This document shows, one piece after another, positions 36,104 through 48,676 of a stretch of DNA of 64,000 nucleotides. This stretch comes from Alphaproteobacteria bacterium (GTDB lineage: Bacteria > Pseudomonadota > Alphaproteobacteria > Rhizobiales > JAJFHC01). The notes under the pieces were generated by a model, which was given only the letters and a program-made list of their open reading frames with translations, made no database searches and had not been told where the DNA came from. The stretch spans positions 1 to 64,000 of the forward strand of contig JAJFHD010000011.1 in NCBI GenBank assembly GCA_021775805.1, read 5' to 3'. Position 1 is the first letter of the stretch. Each line of letters begins with the position of its first letter. A program made the position numbers and the translations under genes.

Positions 36104-36720
36104 TCGGCAAACTCAAAGGTCTGATCGACTCCTACGGCGATGACTGGGTGATCATCGATGTGGGTGGCGTCGGCTATCATGTGCAGTGCTCGTCGAAAAC
36201 CCTGTCGGCCCTGCCGGCCAAAGGCGAAGCCGCAGCGGTTGCGATCGAAACCTACGTGCGTGAAGACCAGATCAGGCTGTTCGGTTTTGCCTCCGACCAT
36301 GAGCGCGACTGGTTCAGACTCCTGCTCAATGTGCAAGGGGTCGGCACCAAGGTTGCCTTGGCGATCCTGAGCACACTCAGTCCCAATGAGGTAGCCAGTG
36401 CCATCGCGCTGCAAGACAAGGCGTCCGTCGCGCGTGCCCCGGGGGTGGGTCCCAAGGTCGCCCAGCGGATCGTGACCGAACTGAAGGACAAGGCCCCGGT
36501 GTTTGCGTCCGTCGATCCGGCGCTGGCAGAGATCCACGGCGCAGCCGGCGAGGCGGCCGCCGCACCGTCGGCCGCGCGCGATGCCCTGTCCGCTCTGGTC
36601 AATCTCGGCTACGCCCAGGCTCAGGCAGGCGGGGCGGTCAGTGCCGCATTGCGTAGTCTGGACGAGGATGCCGGCACCGAAGACGTGATCAGGGTTGCCC
36701 TGCGGGAGCTTGCCCGATGA
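36100..36720 (+). CDS. ruvA: Holliday junction branch migration protein RuvA
   Basis: The 206-residue protein starts [12 protein letters not shown] and has the three RuvA domains: an OB-fold, the helix-hairpin-helix region with [13 protein letters not shown] and [11 protein letters not shown] (residues about 68-125), and after an alanine-rich linker a small C-terminal domain that binds RuvB. It holds the four-way junction in a tetramer. The ATG at 36100 lies inside the ruvC stop, and its own stop overlaps ruvB (ATGA). Confidence 0.95.
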   Translation: MIGKLKGLIDSYGDDWVIIDVGGVGYHVQCSSKTLSALPAKGEAAAVAIETYVREDQIRLFGFASDHERDWFRLLLNVQGVGTKVALAILSTLSPNEVASAIALQDKASVARAPGVGPKVAQRIVTELKDKAPVFASVDPALAEIHGAAGEAAAAPSAARDALSALVNLGYAQAQAGGAVSAALRSLDEDAGTEDVIRVALRELAR

Positions 36721-37760
36721 GCGACAGGCTGGTTGATACCGATTCAGTCGGTGAAGATGGCGACGAAAGCTCGCTTCGGCCGCTGACCCTTGACGCCTTC
36801 ATCGGGCAACAGCAGGCACGGGCGAACCTGCGGGTCTTTATTGAAGCATCACGGGGGCGCGGCGATGCCCTCGACCATGTACTGTTTGCCGGTCCGCCGG
36901 GTCTGGGCAAAACCACGCTTGCGCAGATCGTGGCGCGCGAACTGGGTGTCAATTTCAGGGCGACGTCGGGTCCGGTGATTGCCAAGGCCGGTGACCTGGC
37001 GGCCCTGCTGACCAACCTTGAAGACCGGGATGTGCTTTTCATCGACGAGATTCACCGGCTGAACCCGGCGGTTGAGGAAATCCTCTATCCGGCGATGGAA
37101 GATTTTCAACTGGACCTGATCATCGGCGAGGGTCCGGCTGCCCGGTCGGTGCGGATCGATCTGGCGCAGTTTACCCTGGTGGGCGCGACGACGCGGTCGG
37201 GATTGCTGACCACACCCTTGCGCGACCGCTTCGGGATACCCGTGCGGCTGAATTTTTATACCGAGGACGAACTGCTGGAGATCGTCTTTCGGGGCGCTCG
37301 CGTGCTCGGGGTATCGATACTGGAGGAGGGAGCCCGTGAAATCGCCAGGCGGTCGCGGGGAACGCCGAGGGTCGCCGGGCGGCTGCTGCGGCGGGTCAGG
37401 GATTTTGCCGCGGTCGCGGGTACCGCCATTATCGACCAAATTGCAGCCGATCAGGCGCTCGGGCGACTGGAAGTGGATTCGCGCGGGCTGGACGCGCTGG
37501 ATCATCGCTATCTCAGCTGCATTGCACTCAATTTCGGCGGCGGGCCGGTCGGTGTGGAAACCATTGCTGCGTCGCTCAGCGAGCCGCGCGATGCCATCGA
37601 GGAAATCATTGAACCCTATCTGATCCAGCAGGGTTTCGTGAACCGGACGCCACGGGGACGGTTGTTGACGCAACATGCCTTCGCGCATTTGGGGATGGCG
37701 ACACCGGCCGGATTCGCTCATGTTCAAACCGAACTGTTCTCCGATAAAGACGATGACTGA
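36717..37760 (+). CDS. ruvB: Holliday junction helicase RuvB
   Basis: The 347-residue AAA+ motor drives branch migration. Walker A is GPPGLGKT at 59-66, Walker B is FIDEIHRL near 106, the sensor is [18 protein letters not shown], and a C-terminal winged helix binds DNA. It works as hexamers on either side of the RuvA tetramer. It is translationally coupled to ruvA and overlaps the thioesterase start by eight bases. Confidence 0.96.
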   Translation: MSDRLVDTDSVGEDGDESSLRPLTLDAFIGQQQARANLRVFIEASRGRGDALDHVLFAGPPGLGKTTLAQIVARELGVNFRATSGPVIAKAGDLAALLTNLEDRDVLFIDEIHRLNPAVEEILYPAMEDFQLDLIIGEGPAARSVRIDLAQFTLVGATTRSGLLTTPLRDRFGIPVRLNFYTEDELLEIVFRGARVLGVSILEEGAREIARRSRGTPRVAGRLLRRVRDFAAVAGTAIIDQIAADQALGRLEVDSRGLDALDHRYLSCIALNFGGGPVGVETIAASLSEPRDAIEEIIEPYLIQQGFVNRTPRGRLLTQHAFAHLGMATPAGFAHVQTELFSDKDDD

Positions 37761-38208
37761 TTCGGAGTCAGCGACGATGGCAGGGTATCTGGACGGCAGA
37801 ATTCATCGCCTTCCCGTTCGGGTCTATTATGAGGACACCGACTTTTCAGGCGCTGTCTACCATGCCAATTATCTGAAGTTCTGCGAACGCGGCCGCTCCG
37901 ATTTTCTGCGTCTGCTGGGGATCGGGCACCGCGACCTGGAGGCGGGCGTTTGGGGCGGCGGCAAGCTAGGCTTTGTGGTCCGGCGCATGACAATAGATTT
38001 TCTCAAACCGGCCCGGATCGACGACCTGCTTGACGTGACATCGCAGTTTACGGGACATACCGGCGCACGGCTTGAGATGAAACAGTGTGTCCGGCGCAAT
38101 GGGGAGGTCTTGTTCGATGCAGCCGTGACCATTGCAATGGTCGATGGCCATGGCCGGATTGCCCGTATTCCCAGAGAGTTGACGGCACGGATGGCGGACT
38201 ATCTGTGA
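37753..38208 (+). CDS. ybgC: Tol-Pal-associated acyl-CoA thioesterase
   Basis: The 151-residue hot-dog-fold thioesterase shows [26 protein letters not shown], in which the first aspartate is catalytic. YbgC hydrolyses acyl-CoA and its gene is the usual first member of the tol-pal cluster, although its link to the Tol machine is not understood. An ATG at 37753 overlapping ruvB is used; ATG at 37777 is possible. A gap of 455 bases separates it from tolQ. Confidence 0.9.
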   Translation: MTDSESATMAGYLDGRIHRLPVRVYYEDTDFSGAVYHANYLKFCERGRSDFLRLLGIGHRDLEAGVWGGGKLGFVVRRMTIDFLKPARIDDLLDVTSQFTGHTGARLEMKQCVRRNGEVLFDAAVTIAMVDGHGRIARIPRELTARMADYL

Positions 38209-38663
38209 TGAATTCGGCAGCCATTCCAGCATGCAAGGCGGGCGGTCGCGGAACGTGTTCTATTGCCTCAGGCGGTTGGCTGTGACAATAAGGCTCGTGT
38301 TTGGTAGCGGTTGGCGTGAGTCGGCGTTATATCAGGGGTCGATTCGCCCTAGTTTCAACACATTTGAACGGCTTTTAATGCATTCAAACCGAACCATGTC
38401 ACGGCGAGTGGGCATGCCTCCCAAACGGGGCACCCGTGGGGTTCGGTCGTTCATTCGCGGTTCACTTGCCACATGGCAGGTACTTGGTACTGGAATGTCA
38501 CCGGGTCAAAGGGGACTGTTTGATGGGAAAATGCCGGTCAGGTTGCGGCATTCAATTGCACATGCTTCGACATCACGCCGGTCACCTGCCCTCACGCGGT
38601 ATGAGATGACCGTGATCGTTCCGACAAGGCTCCGGCGAACGGGAAAACAAAGAGGCCACCTGT
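38209..38663. other. Gene-free interval before tolQ
   Basis: About 455 bases without a supportable gene. A 148-codon open frame (38231-38677) overlaps the tolQ start and has no family resemblance or ribosome site, so it is taken as chance. The tolQ ribosome site AAGAGG lies at the right end. A promoter for the tol genes is expected here but none stands out. Confidence 0.4.
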
Positions 38664-39380
38664 ATGAACCCCGTTGACATCGCTTCGGCGGCACTGAACG
38701 CTCCGCCGGGGGATATCTCCCTGGTTTCACTATTCTTCCAGGCGCATATCGTCGTCAAGGTCGTCATGATCGGTCTTATGCTGGCGTCGGTCTGGTGTTG
38801 GGCGATCATCTTCGAAAAACTCTTCACGATCGGGCGCACAAGACGGATGATCAACCGGTTTGAAAAGATCTTCTGGTCCGGTCAATCGCTCGAGGAGCTT
38901 TACCGAAATCTGGGAACGCGCACGAACCAGGGGTCTGCCGCGCTGTTCGTGGCGGCAATGAGGGAATGGAAACGCAGCCAAGAGGCGGGTCACCGGCCGG
39001 CGCTCGGCGGTCTGCAGATGAGGCTCGAAAAGGTCATGGACGTGTCACTTCAGCGCGAAATGGCGCGGCTTGAAGGGAGGTTGCTGTTTCTGGCAACCGT
39101 CGGTTCGACGGCGCCTTTTGTCGGGCTGTTCGGAACGGTTTGGGGGATCATGAACAGTTTCCAGGCGATCGCCGTCAGCAAGAGCACAAACCTGGCGGTG
39201 GTGGCCCCGGGTATTGCGGAGGCCCTGTTTGCTACAGCGCTTGGACTGCTTGCCGCCATCCCGGCAGTCATCGCCTACAACAAGTTTTCCGCCGATCTTG
39301 CCCGGATGGGCAACCGGATGGAAAATTTCTCGGATGAATTTGCAGCGATCATGTCGCGCCAGATCGACGGACGGATATAG
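38664..39380 (+). CDS. tolQ: Tol-Pal system proton channel TolQ
   Basis: The 238-residue inner-membrane protein has three helices, the first at about 25-47 and the other two in the conserved region with LATVGSTAPFVGLFGTVWGI (about 136-155) and a later ALFATALGLLAAIPAVIAYN. TolQ and TolR form a proton-powered motor that drives TolA during outer-membrane constriction at division. It starts the tolQ-tolR-tolA-tolB-pal-cpoB cluster and is three bases from tolR. Confidence 0.94.
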   Translation: MNPVDIASAALNAPPGDISLVSLFFQAHIVVKVVMIGLMLASVWCWAIIFEKLFTIGRTRRMINRFEKIFWSGQSLEELYRNLGTRTNQGSAALFVAAMREWKRSQEAGHRPALGGLQMRLEKVMDVSLQREMARLEGRLLFLATVGSTAPFVGLFGTVWGIMNSFQAIAVSKSTNLAVVAPGIAEALFATALGLLAAIPAVIAYNKFSADLARMGNRMENFSDEFAAIMSRQIDGRI

Positions 39381-39383
39381 GCG

Positions 39384-39833
39384 ATGGGCATGACTTCGGC
39401 AGGCGGCAGCAACGGCGGCGGGCGACGCAGGCGCAGGCCGTCTTATTCGCCAATGTCCGAGATCAACGTGACACCGATGGTCGATGTCATGCTTGTGCTG
39501 CTGATCGTCTTCATGGTGGCGGCGCCATTGCTTACCGTCGGCGTGCCGATTGAACTGCCTGAAACCTCGGCCAATCCCCTGCAGGGCGATAAGGAACCGT
39601 TAACCATATCGGTCGATACCCAGGGAAGAGTGTTCCTTCAGGAGACCGAGATCGACGTCGACAAACTTGTGCCGAAATTGCTTGCCATTAGTGCAAACGG
39701 ATATCAGGAACGAATCTATGTTCGCGGCGACCGGAGTGTCGATTACGGTACGGTGATGAAGGTCATGGGCACCGTCAGTGCCGCAGGCTTCACGCGTATC
39801 GGACTGGTTACGGAGCTTGAGGAAGAGAAGTAA
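39384..39833 (+). CDS. tolR: Tol-Pal system protein TolR
   Basis: The 149-residue protein has an N-terminal cytoplasmic tail rich in glycine and arginine, one membrane helix (about 30-52) preceded by SEINVTPMVDVMLVLLIVF with the proton-carrying aspartate, and a periplasmic domain that binds peptidoglycan. It is the motor partner of TolQ. It is separated from tolQ by three bases and from tolA by six. Confidence 0.94.
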   Translation: MGMTSAGGSNGGGRRRRRPSYSPMSEINVTPMVDVMLVLLIVFMVAAPLLTVGVPIELPETSANPLQGDKEPLTISVDTQGRVFLQETEIDVDKLVPKLLAISANGYQERIYVRGDRSVDYGTVMKVMGTVSAAGFTRIGLVTELEEEK

Positions 39834-39839
39834 CCCGTC

Positions 39840-40763
39840 ATGCATGTGTCCATTGGGATATCGCTGATCGTTCACGTCGCCATACTGTTCGTGGCGATCG
39901 TCGGGTTGCCGAAGCCTAAAGAATATGACGTCAAGATCAGGGAGTCGGTGCCGATTGAGGTTGTGACGCTCGCGGAGTTGACCGCGCTGCGCGCGCAAAC
40001 CAAGGTCAAGACGCCGGAAAAGAAGAAACCGGAACCGAAGAAAGCGGAGAAGCCCCCGGTCAAACCCAAAACGGCGCCGCCGGAGGAAAAGAAGCCTGCA
40101 CCGGTAAAGCCCGAACCGCCCAAGCCGAAGGAACCGGCACCGAAACCTGAAGCGGTGACGCCGGCACCTGCACCGAAAAAGGAAGAAGCGAAGGTCAAGA
40201 AGAAGCCTGAGCCGAAACCTAAGGAAAAGAAACCGGAAAAGCCGAAAAAGGAAGTCAAGAAGCCGGAAGAGAAAAAGCCGAAGCCGAAACCCAAAAAGCC
40301 TGAAAAGAAAAAGAAAGAGCAGCCCGACTTCGACTTCGACCAGATCGCCGCACTGTTGGACAAGACCCCCGAAAAAGAAGTGAAGCGCATTGACAACACG
40401 ACCGAGGAAGACGGAATTCCGGAACTGGGACTGGACATAGACAAAGGAACCGCCGACATCATCACGCGCGATGAGAAAGATGCTTTGCGCGAGCAGATCG
40501 AAGCCTGCTGGTCACCGCCCGTGGGTGCGGAGAACGCGGGCGAACTGATTGTCAGATTACGGATTAGGCTGAAGCCGGATGGCACGCTGCAGGGGCCGCC
40601 CCAGCTGTTGAACAGCGGATCGAGCCGGTATTTCGAGGCGGCATCAGACAGTGCGATCCGGGCGGTTCATATTTGTCAGCCCTACAGGATGCCGCAGGAC
40701 AAATATGACGCCTGGCAAAGCGTCATTCTTAACTTCGATCCGCGTGATCTGGCGGGGGGATGA
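39840..40763 (+). CDS. tolA: Tol-Pal system protein TolA
   Basis: The 307-residue protein has one N-terminal membrane helix (residues 4-22), a periplasmic spacer (about 55-160) made almost only of lysine, proline, glutamate and alanine, and a C-terminal TonB/TolA domain with IEACWSPPVGAENAGELIVRLRI. The spacer spans the periplasm so the C-terminal domain can touch TolB or Pal at the outer membrane. Sequence identity outside the C-terminal domain is only compositional. It follows tolR by six bases. Confidence 0.9.
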   Translation: MHVSIGISLIVHVAILFVAIVGLPKPKEYDVKIRESVPIEVVTLAELTALRAQTKVKTPEKKKPEPKKAEKPPVKPKTAPPEEKKPAPVKPEPPKPKEPAPKPEAVTPAPAPKKEEAKVKKKPEPKPKEKKPEKPKKEVKKPEEKKPKPKPKKPEKKKKEQPDFDFDQIAALLDKTPEKEVKRIDNTTEEDGIPELGLDIDKGTADIITRDEKDALREQIEACWSPPVGAENAGELIVRLRIRLKPDGTLQGPPQLLNSGSSRYFEAASDSAIRAVHICQPYRMPQDKYDAWQSVILNFDPRDLAGG

Positions 40764-40894
40764 TGGCAGGACGTACAGACGCTAGAACACATGCGCTGAA
40801 TTGGTGCAGGCCAGGCTTGTCGTAAACGGACCTGCAAATTATATTCCTGCCCGTACTTTATGGGCGGGCATTGGACAAAGAGGAATTATTATCG

Positions 40895-42247
40895 ATGTGG
40901 GCATTTTCCAGGGATAGTATTCGTCTGTATCGGACGGTATTTGTCGTGCTGGTGGCCGCGGCGGCCATGGTCGTGCGGGTTCCGGCATCCCACGCCGAAC
41001 TTGAACTTGATCTCACCCGCGGACAAGTCAAACCCATGCCGGTCGCTCTGCCCAATTTTTTTGGCACGACAGACAAGGACAAGAAACTGGGCCGTGACAT
41101 CATCGGTGTCATTACCAACAATCTCCGCAGTTCGGGATTGTTTGATCCGCTGGACCAGGCATCGTTCATCGAAAAACTGGCAAATTTCAAGACCGCACCG
41201 CGTTTCGGTGACTGGCGCATCATCAACGCGCAAGCCCTTCTGACCGGCCGGGTGACGGTCCAGAAAGACGGCCGCCTCAAGACCGAGTTCAGGCTGTGGG
41301 ACGTGTTCGGGCAGAAGAAACTCCAGGAGCATGGATTTCTGACAACCCCGGGCAACTGGCGCCGGGTCGGTCACCTGATCGCCGACAGGATATATAAGCG
41401 CCTGACCGGTGAGAATGGATACTTCGATACCAGGATCGTGTTCATCGAAGAAACCGGGCCCAAGGACAACCGGATCAAGCGGCTGGCGATCATGGATCAG
41501 GACGGCTACAATTTTCAGCGCCTGACTAACGGCAACCATCTCGTCCTGACACCGCGGTTCAGCCCGAACCAGCAGGAAATCACCTACATGTCCTACCGGA
41601 ACGATGACCCGAGGGTCTATCTGTTCAACATCGAGACGGGACAGCAGGAAGCGGTCGGCAAGTTTCCGGGCATGAGTTTTGCTCCACGGTTTTCACCCGA
41701 CGGCCAGCGTGTGGTCATGAGCCTGTCGCGCAGCGGCGGGCAGCACTCGAATGTCTATTCCATGGACCTGCGCACCCGCAAGATGACACGCCTGACCAAT
41801 ACGGCCGCCATCGATACGTCGCCATCCTATGCACCGGATGGCCGCCGGATAACGTTTTCGTCAGATCGCGCCGGCGGCACGCAGCTTTATGTGATGAACG
41901 CGGATGGTTCGAATCAAAAACGAATCTCATTTGGCAAAGGGCGTTACTCGACGCCGGTCTGGTCGCCGCGAGGCGATCTCATCGCGTTCACAAAGATCGC
42001 CAAGGGCAAGTTTCTCATCGGCGTGATGAAACCCGACGGCAGCCGTGAACGAATTCTGACCGAAGGGCGTCACAACGAGGGGCCTACCTGGGCACCGAAT
42101 GGCAGAGTTCTGCTGTTTTTTCGTGAAACCGGCGGCGCAACGGGCGGGCCGAAACTCTGGATGGTCGACCTGACCGGGCGCAATGAACGCAAGATCGAAA
42201 CCAAGAACTGGGCATCGGATCCGGCATGGTCACCCTTGATCAATTGA
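40895..42247 (+). CDS. tolB: Tol-Pal system beta-propeller protein TolB
   Basis: The 450-residue periplasmic protein has a signal peptide (about residues 1-34, ending at SHA), an N-terminal domain with [15 protein letters not shown], and a six-bladed propeller with repeats of the type [21 protein letters not shown] and [21 protein letters not shown]. TolB binds Pal and is released from it by TolA. ATG at 40895 with AGAGGAA upstream is preferred to a TTG eight codons earlier. Confidence 0.93.
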   Translation: MWAFSRDSIRLYRTVFVVLVAAAAMVVRVPASHAELELDLTRGQVKPMPVALPNFFGTTDKDKKLGRDIIGVITNNLRSSGLFDPLDQASFIEKLANFKTAPRFGDWRIINAQALLTGRVTVQKDGRLKTEFRLWDVFGQKKLQEHGFLTTPGNWRRVGHLIADRIYKRLTGENGYFDTRIVFIEETGPKDNRIKRLAIMDQDGYNFQRLTNGNHLVLTPRFSPNQQEITYMSYRNDDPRVYLFNIETGQQEAVGKFPGMSFAPRFSPDGQRVVMSLSRSGGQHSNVYSMDLRTRKMTRLTNTAAIDTSPSYAPDGRRITFSSDRAGGTQLYVMNADGSNQKRISFGKGRYSTPVWSPRGDLIAFTKIAKGKFLIGVMKPDGSRERILTEGRHNEGPTWAPNGRVLLFFRETGGATGGPKLWMVDLTGRNERKIETKNWASDPAWSPLIN

Positions 42248-42418
42248 GTGCATCGCAGTAGTGTTCGGAGAGCTTTGATGCGAGAGGCCAATTCAGCAAA
42301 AAAGTTAAAGTCGAACAAGTACTCCCGCAGGAGTAAGCGCGGCGTTATGCCGTCAGACGGAAGCTGGCCATCCTTCCGTGAGTTGCCTATAAGGTCGGTG
42401 AAATAGGAGTATATTGGA

Positions 42419-42898
42419 ATGGCACGCCATTTGAACAGCTTTAGAGCGGTTATAGTTTGTTGTTTTGCGTTGGCGCTTGCGGCGTGTTCGTCATCCAGCA
42501 CGCTGAACAGCCGGACGGCGGCGACACCAGGCTCTGAACAGGATTTTATCGTCAATGTGGGGGACCGTGTTTTCTTCCCTACCGATGTCACGACATTGAC
42601 CGATGCGGCGCGTCAAACGCTGACCCGTCAGGCAACCTGGCTGAAACAGTACGGCCAAGTGACAATCCTGGTGGAAGGTCACGCCGACGAACGCGGCACC
42701 CGGGAATACAACCTCGGTCTCAGCGCCCGGCGCGGTGCCACGACAAAGTCGTTTCTTGTCAGCCAGGGGATCGCTGCTTCGAGAATCAGGACGATATCGT
42801 ACGGCAAGGAACGCCCGGTGGCCTTGTGTGATTCAGAATCATGCTGGTCGCAGAATCGGCGTTCTGTGACAGTGGTGACCGGCGGGGCCGCGTCCTGA
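42419..42898 (+). CDS. pal: Peptidoglycan-associated lipoprotein Pal
   Basis: The 159-residue outer-membrane lipoprotein has a lipobox LAAC with the lipidated Cys23 and an OmpA-like domain (about 45-155) with VEGHADERGTREYNLGLSARR and SQNRRSVTVV. It links the outer membrane to the cell wall and is a cell-division factor with the Tol proteins. It lies 170 bases after tolB. The short N-terminal linker is serine-rich, as usual. Confidence 0.94.
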   Translation: MARHLNSFRAVIVCCFALALAACSSSSTLNSRTAATPGSEQDFIVNVGDRVFFPTDVTTLTDAARQTLTRQATWLKQYGQVTILVEGHADERGTREYNLGLSARRGATTKSFLVSQGIAASRIRTISYGKERPVALCDSESCWSQNRRSVTVVTGGAAS

Positions 42899-43102
42899 AA
42901 ACCGCTGCAATCGGGGCCAATGGCCTGATGCAGACGGCAGTCGTTGTTTGCGTCCCCAGGTCCCAAAGCTGACGCTTCAGCATCGCACATTCGTTCTGTC
43001 GCCTTAAATAAGCTATACCCTGACCTGTATACGGGAACGGTTTCAAAAGCCGGAGAATTCGATTAGGGTCCGCTGAATATTCTTAACTTTGGAGCGTCTG
43101 CG

Positions 43103-44086
43103 ATGACAGTGCTGCGCAAGAGCCACCGACGAATTGCCAACAAGGTCGCCACGGCGGTTTTCCTGATTTTGACCTGCTCGGTCTTCGATCTCGCGAGTGC
43201 CCAGCAGCCGGGCGACTGGCAGGGCATGTTGAACCGCATCAACCGATTGCAGGAACAACTCTACGACATTCGCGACGGTCAGCGCGGTGCGACCCAACTT
43301 CAGGGAAGCCAGGGCGGCATCGCTTCTCCCGTAACGGAAGCCGAACTGTCCCTGCGCATGGACAATGTCGAGCAGCAGATGCGTGGGCTGACCGGCCAGA
43401 TCGAACAGATGTCCTTCCAGTTGCAGCAGTTGACGGAACAACTGAACCGGTTTTCCAAGGACGTGGACTTCCGGTTTCAGCAACTCGGCAGCAAGAAGCG
43501 TTCTGGCGTTAATCAGCCGTCGTCCGGTGTCAACCAGACCGCATCGGTGGGCACGATTCAGCCGTCAAGTTCCGGATCCGGCTCCGGCAGCCTGCTTGAC
43601 CCCAATCTCGCAGCGACGGTCCAGTCGTTGGGAACTCTTTCCGGCAGTTCGCAGCAGGGATCCTCAACCGTGCCGCAGGCCGTTGCCAGCATCCCGGTCG
43701 AGGGATCGAGCCCAAAAGAGCTCTACCAGCAAAGCTACGGCCAATTGCTGCAGAGGCAATTTGAGCCTGCCGAACTCGGCTTCAAGCAGTTTCTGAGGAA
43801 GCACCCAAAACACAAACTGGCAGGCAACGCCCAGTACTGGCTCGGGGAAACCTATTATGCGCGCCGCCGCTGGACGTCGGCCGCCAAGGCATTTCTCAAA
43901 GGTTACCGGACTTACTCCAGGAGTGTCAAAGCACCGGACAGTCTGGTCAAGCTTGGCATGACCCTGAACAAGATGGGCGAGAAGAAGAAGGGTTGCGCGA
44001 CCCTGGCTCAGGCGCGCAAGCAATTTCCCAAGGCGAAGTCGGTAATCAAGATTGCGAAACGGGAACGGGCCCGTGCGGGATGCTGA
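43103..44086 (+). CDS. cpoB: Tol-Pal system protein CpoB (YbgF)
   Basis: The 327-residue periplasmic protein has a signal peptide ending near SAQQ (about residue 34), a coiled-coil trimerisation region (about 45-140), a serine/glycine linker, and three TPR-like repeats at the C terminus (SYGQLLQRQFEPAELGFKQFL, AQYWLGETYYARR, LVKLGMTLNKMG). CpoB coordinates the Tol machine with peptidoglycan synthesis at division. It overlaps the start of tilS by 14 bases. Confidence 0.88.
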   Translation: MTVLRKSHRRIANKVATAVFLILTCSVFDLASAQQPGDWQGMLNRINRLQEQLYDIRDGQRGATQLQGSQGGIASPVTEAELSLRMDNVEQQMRGLTGQIEQMSFQLQQLTEQLNRFSKDVDFRFQQLGSKKRSGVNQPSSGVNQTASVGTIQPSSSGSGSGSLLDPNLAATVQSLGTLSGSSQQGSSTVPQAVASIPVEGSSPKELYQQSYGQLLQRQFEPAELGFKQFLRKHPKHKLAGNAQYWLGETYYARRRWTSAAKAFLKGYRTYSRSVKAPDSLVKLGMTLNKMGEKKKGCATLAQARKQFPKAKSVIKIAKRERARAGC

Positions 44087-45392
44087 CGGGACCTCTCCCG
44101 AGCGATTTTCAGGCGATCATCTAGACGGCCTTTTCAAACCTCTGACACGCTATTCGCATGTGGCCCTCGCTGTCTCCGGCGGTCCCGACAGCCTTGCGCT
44201 CATGATGCTCGCCCGACGCTGGAATGCCGGGCGAAACAATGGACCGGTGATGTCGGTTCTCACTGTCGACCATGGTTTGAGAGCCGCGGCGGGTGACGAA
44301 ACCAGAATGGTCCGGGATCTGGCCAACCGATTGGGCCTGGAGTGCGAAATTCTCGTCTGGCATGGCCAAAAACCCGATAGCGGGCTTCAGGATGCTGCAA
44401 GACGGGCCCGCTATGACCTCCTGGAAAACTGGTGTAGGGAAAACGGGGCCGAGGCGCTTGTGCTTGCCCACACCTGTGACGATCAATCGGAAACGGTTTT
44501 AATGCGATTCCTGCGCGGTAGCGGCGTCGACGGGTTGTCGGCCATGTCACAAACAACCACACAAGGCGTCGTCGACTTCGTCCGGCCGCTGCTGGGCATT
44601 GAGAAGAAAGATCTGGCGTCCGTGTTGGAACATGAAGGCGTGCACGCCGCGAACGATCCCAGCAACCGGGACACGCGGTTTGAACGGGTAAGACTGCGGC
44701 AGGCCCTCTGCGTTCTTGAGTCACACGGCCTGCAACGCGATGCTCTGGCCCGGACCGCGAGACGCATGGAGTCCGCCCGCGAAGCGCTTGAACATTTCAC
44801 GGACCGGGCTATTGCCGACAGCGTGCGCTGGAGTCCCCTGGGATACTGTGAAATCGGAAGGGCCGGCCTCGGAGCGAACGTTCGAGAGATCGGTCTGCGG
44901 GTTGTTTCACGTTGCCTGTCGGCAATTGGCGGACAGGTTTATCCGTGCAACTGGGATGCGTTGAACCTGCTCTACGATACTCTCATTGGTGCGCAGACCG
45001 GACGGCAGACGCTTCATAACTGTCTGTTGCAGCCGACAGCCGACACTATATTGATAACCAGGGAAACCGGCTCCCGGTCTGCGGACCCAATGACCGTCGA
45101 GCCAGACAAGACGATCCAGTGGGACAACAGGTACAAGATCTGCGTTGCTCACGGGATCTCAAACTTGGCAACGGTCGGAGCGCTGGAGGCGGAAGGCTGG
45201 AGGCAGGTCAAGGAAAGAGCGCACGACCTGTCGCACCTGCCGGGGGCGGTGTGCCATGCCTTGCCCGCGGTGCGCCTGGAAGACGGACGCATACGCGTTC
45301 CTCACAGCACCTGTGCAGAGCTTAACGAAGGTGTTATGGTTGAATTTACGGACAGAGACCTGCTGCGTGGCGCGGATCAGATTCGCCAATGA
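44073..45392 (+). CDS. tilS: tRNA(Ile)-lysidine synthase
   Basis: The 439-residue enzyme attaches lysine to C34 of the minor isoleucine tRNA so that it reads AUA. The PP-loop motif SGGPDS is at about 35-40. The usual LALAHTCDDQSETVLMRFLRGSG follows, as does the C-terminal tRNA-binding part. A GTG at 44073 is used; a TTG at 44052 in the same frame is possible and no clear ribosome site is seen, consistent with coupling to cpoB. It precedes ftsH as in many relatives. Confidence 0.9.
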   Translation: MRDADGTSPERFSGDHLDGLFKPLTRYSHVALAVSGGPDSLALMMLARRWNAGRNNGPVMSVLTVDHGLRAAAGDETRMVRDLANRLGLECEILVWHGQKPDSGLQDAARRARYDLLENWCRENGAEALVLAHTCDDQSETVLMRFLRGSGVDGLSAMSQTTTQGVVDFVRPLLGIEKKDLASVLEHEGVHAANDPSNRDTRFERVRLRQALCVLESHGLQRDALARTARRMESAREALEHFTDRAIADSVRWSPLGYCEIGRAGLGANVREIGLRVVSRCLSAIGGQVYPCNWDALNLLYDTLIGAQTGRQTLHNCLLQPTADTILITRETGSRSADPMTVEPDKTIQWDNRYKICVAHGISNLATVGALEAEGWRQVKERAHDLSHLPGAVCHALPAVRLEDGRIRVPHSTCAELNEGVMVEFTDRDLLRGADQIRQ

Positions 45393-45616
45393 AACGCCCG
45401 TCGTAACGACGAATTTACCGGTAGGCGCTAAAATGAGCCGAAGAGAAACGAAGATTAGCGGTTTTCCTGTCGTTTCTGTGTATCTGGCCGCTTGGCAAAT
45501 GATGGTAGGGCACCTATTTTAAGGACAATGCCGGGAGCGCCCCGGTTATCCGGCACCCGAGAGGGGTAGGATGAGTACGGTCTGGCCGTACTGCTCTCGC
45601 TGTGAAAGGGATTTGC

Positions 45617-47542
<1,926 letters not shown>

Positions 47543-47623
47543 TTGCTGTTGTTATAGGCATTGCTGTGGCGGGGCCATTTTCGGCTCCGCCACAAACTTG
47601 TCGGCGAGGCGCCAGTACGTTTG

Positions 47624-48676
47624 ATGGCTTCCGGTATTTATCTTCACCCCATTGGCCTGGTCTACGGCGAAGATGCGGCGTCCGGCATTGCCCAGGGCCG
47701 GGCAGGGTCCCTAGCCTCAGGGCAGATCGGGTACACGGCCTGCCAACTGATTGAAGGCTCTCCGGGAAACACCATTGCCCGGGTTCTGTCCTATCAGGAA
47801 CTCGCGGCGATCCGGGAAGATCCGATACGGACGATTCGCGAACGCATTGAAACGCGCAGGGTATTGCCCGAATGGTGCGCCTTCTCAGGCCCTACAATAA
47901 TGGGTGTGATAAACGTGACGCCGGACAGTTTCTCGGACGGCGGATTGTTTTCCGATCACGAGGCGGCCGTTGAACAGGGCAGGGCACTTCGAAGTGCCGG
48001 CGCCCATGTGCTCGACATCGGTGGTGAGTCGACACGGCCGGGCTCAGAGACCATCTCTTCAGACGAAGAATGCCGGCGGGTCCTGCCTGTTATCGAGGCA
48101 TTGAACGACCCCGGCGGCGCATTGTCGATCGATACCCGCAAGGCAGACGTCATGACGGCAGCCTTGCGGGCTGGCGCGTCGGTCATCAATGACGTGTCAG
48201 CGCTCAGTTACGACCCGGAAAGCCTGAACGTGGCGGCAACGTGGGACGCTCCGGTGATTCTGATGCACGCCCTGGGTGATCCGAAAACGATGCAGGACGA
48301 CCCGCGATACGACGACGTCCTGCTCGACGTTTATGACTACCTGGAGGAACGGGTTCTGGCTTGCGAAGCCGCCGGTATCGCGAAGGATCACATCATGATC
48401 GATCCCGGTATCGGATTCGGAAAAACCGGCGAGCACAATCTGGCGCTTATTCATGGTGCCGCGATATTCCACGGACTCGGCGTGCCAGTGCTCTATGGGG
48501 TCTCGCGAAAGCGTTTCATAGGCACAATTTCCGGAGAGAGCATTGCGGCAAAGCGCGTTTCCGGCTCTATTTCCGCAGCCCTCGCGGCAATTGGGCGTGG
48601 CGTCCAGGTCATTCGGGCTCACGACGTTGCCGAAACACTTCAGGCGACATCGGTCTGGCAGGCCGTTCATGCCTGA
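47624..48676 (+). CDS. folP: Dihydropteroate synthase with N-terminal extension
   Basis: The 350-residue protein joins pterin pyrophosphate and p-aminobenzoate in folate synthesis. The catalytic domain begins near residue 90 with GVINVTPDSFSDGG, and includes DIGGESTRPGS, IDTRKADV and DPGIGFGKT. About 85 residues precede it, without a known domain, including GQIGYTACQLIEGSPGNT. A start at 47624 is used; an upstream frame adds 21 codons. It lies between ftsH and glmM on the plus strand as in relatives. Confidence 0.9.
   Translation: MASGIYLHPIGLVYGEDAASGIAQGRAGSLASGQIGYTACQLIEGSPGNTIARVLSYQELAAIREDPIRTIRERIETRRVLPEWCAFSGPTIMGVINVTPDSFSDGGLFSDHEAAVEQGRALRSAGAHVLDIGGESTRPGSETISSDEECRRVLPVIEALNDPGGALSIDTRKADVMTAALRAGASVINDVSALSYDPESLNVAATWDAPVILMHALGDPKTMQDDPRYDDVLLDVYDYLEERVLACEAAGIAKDHIMIDPGIGFGKTGEHNLALIHGAAIFHGLGVPVLYGVSRKRFIGTISGESIAAKRVSGSISAALAAIGRGVQVIRAHDVAETLQATSVWQAVHA

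Noticed and set aside
38231..38677. 148-codon open reading frame before tolQ
   Set aside because: No family resemblance, basic and unusual composition, no ribosome site, and it overlaps the real tolQ start.
39840..40600. Long minus-strand open frame opposite tolA
   Set aside because: It is a by-product of the lysine/proline/glutamate-rich tolA codons and reads as low-complexity serine, glycine and phenylalanine.
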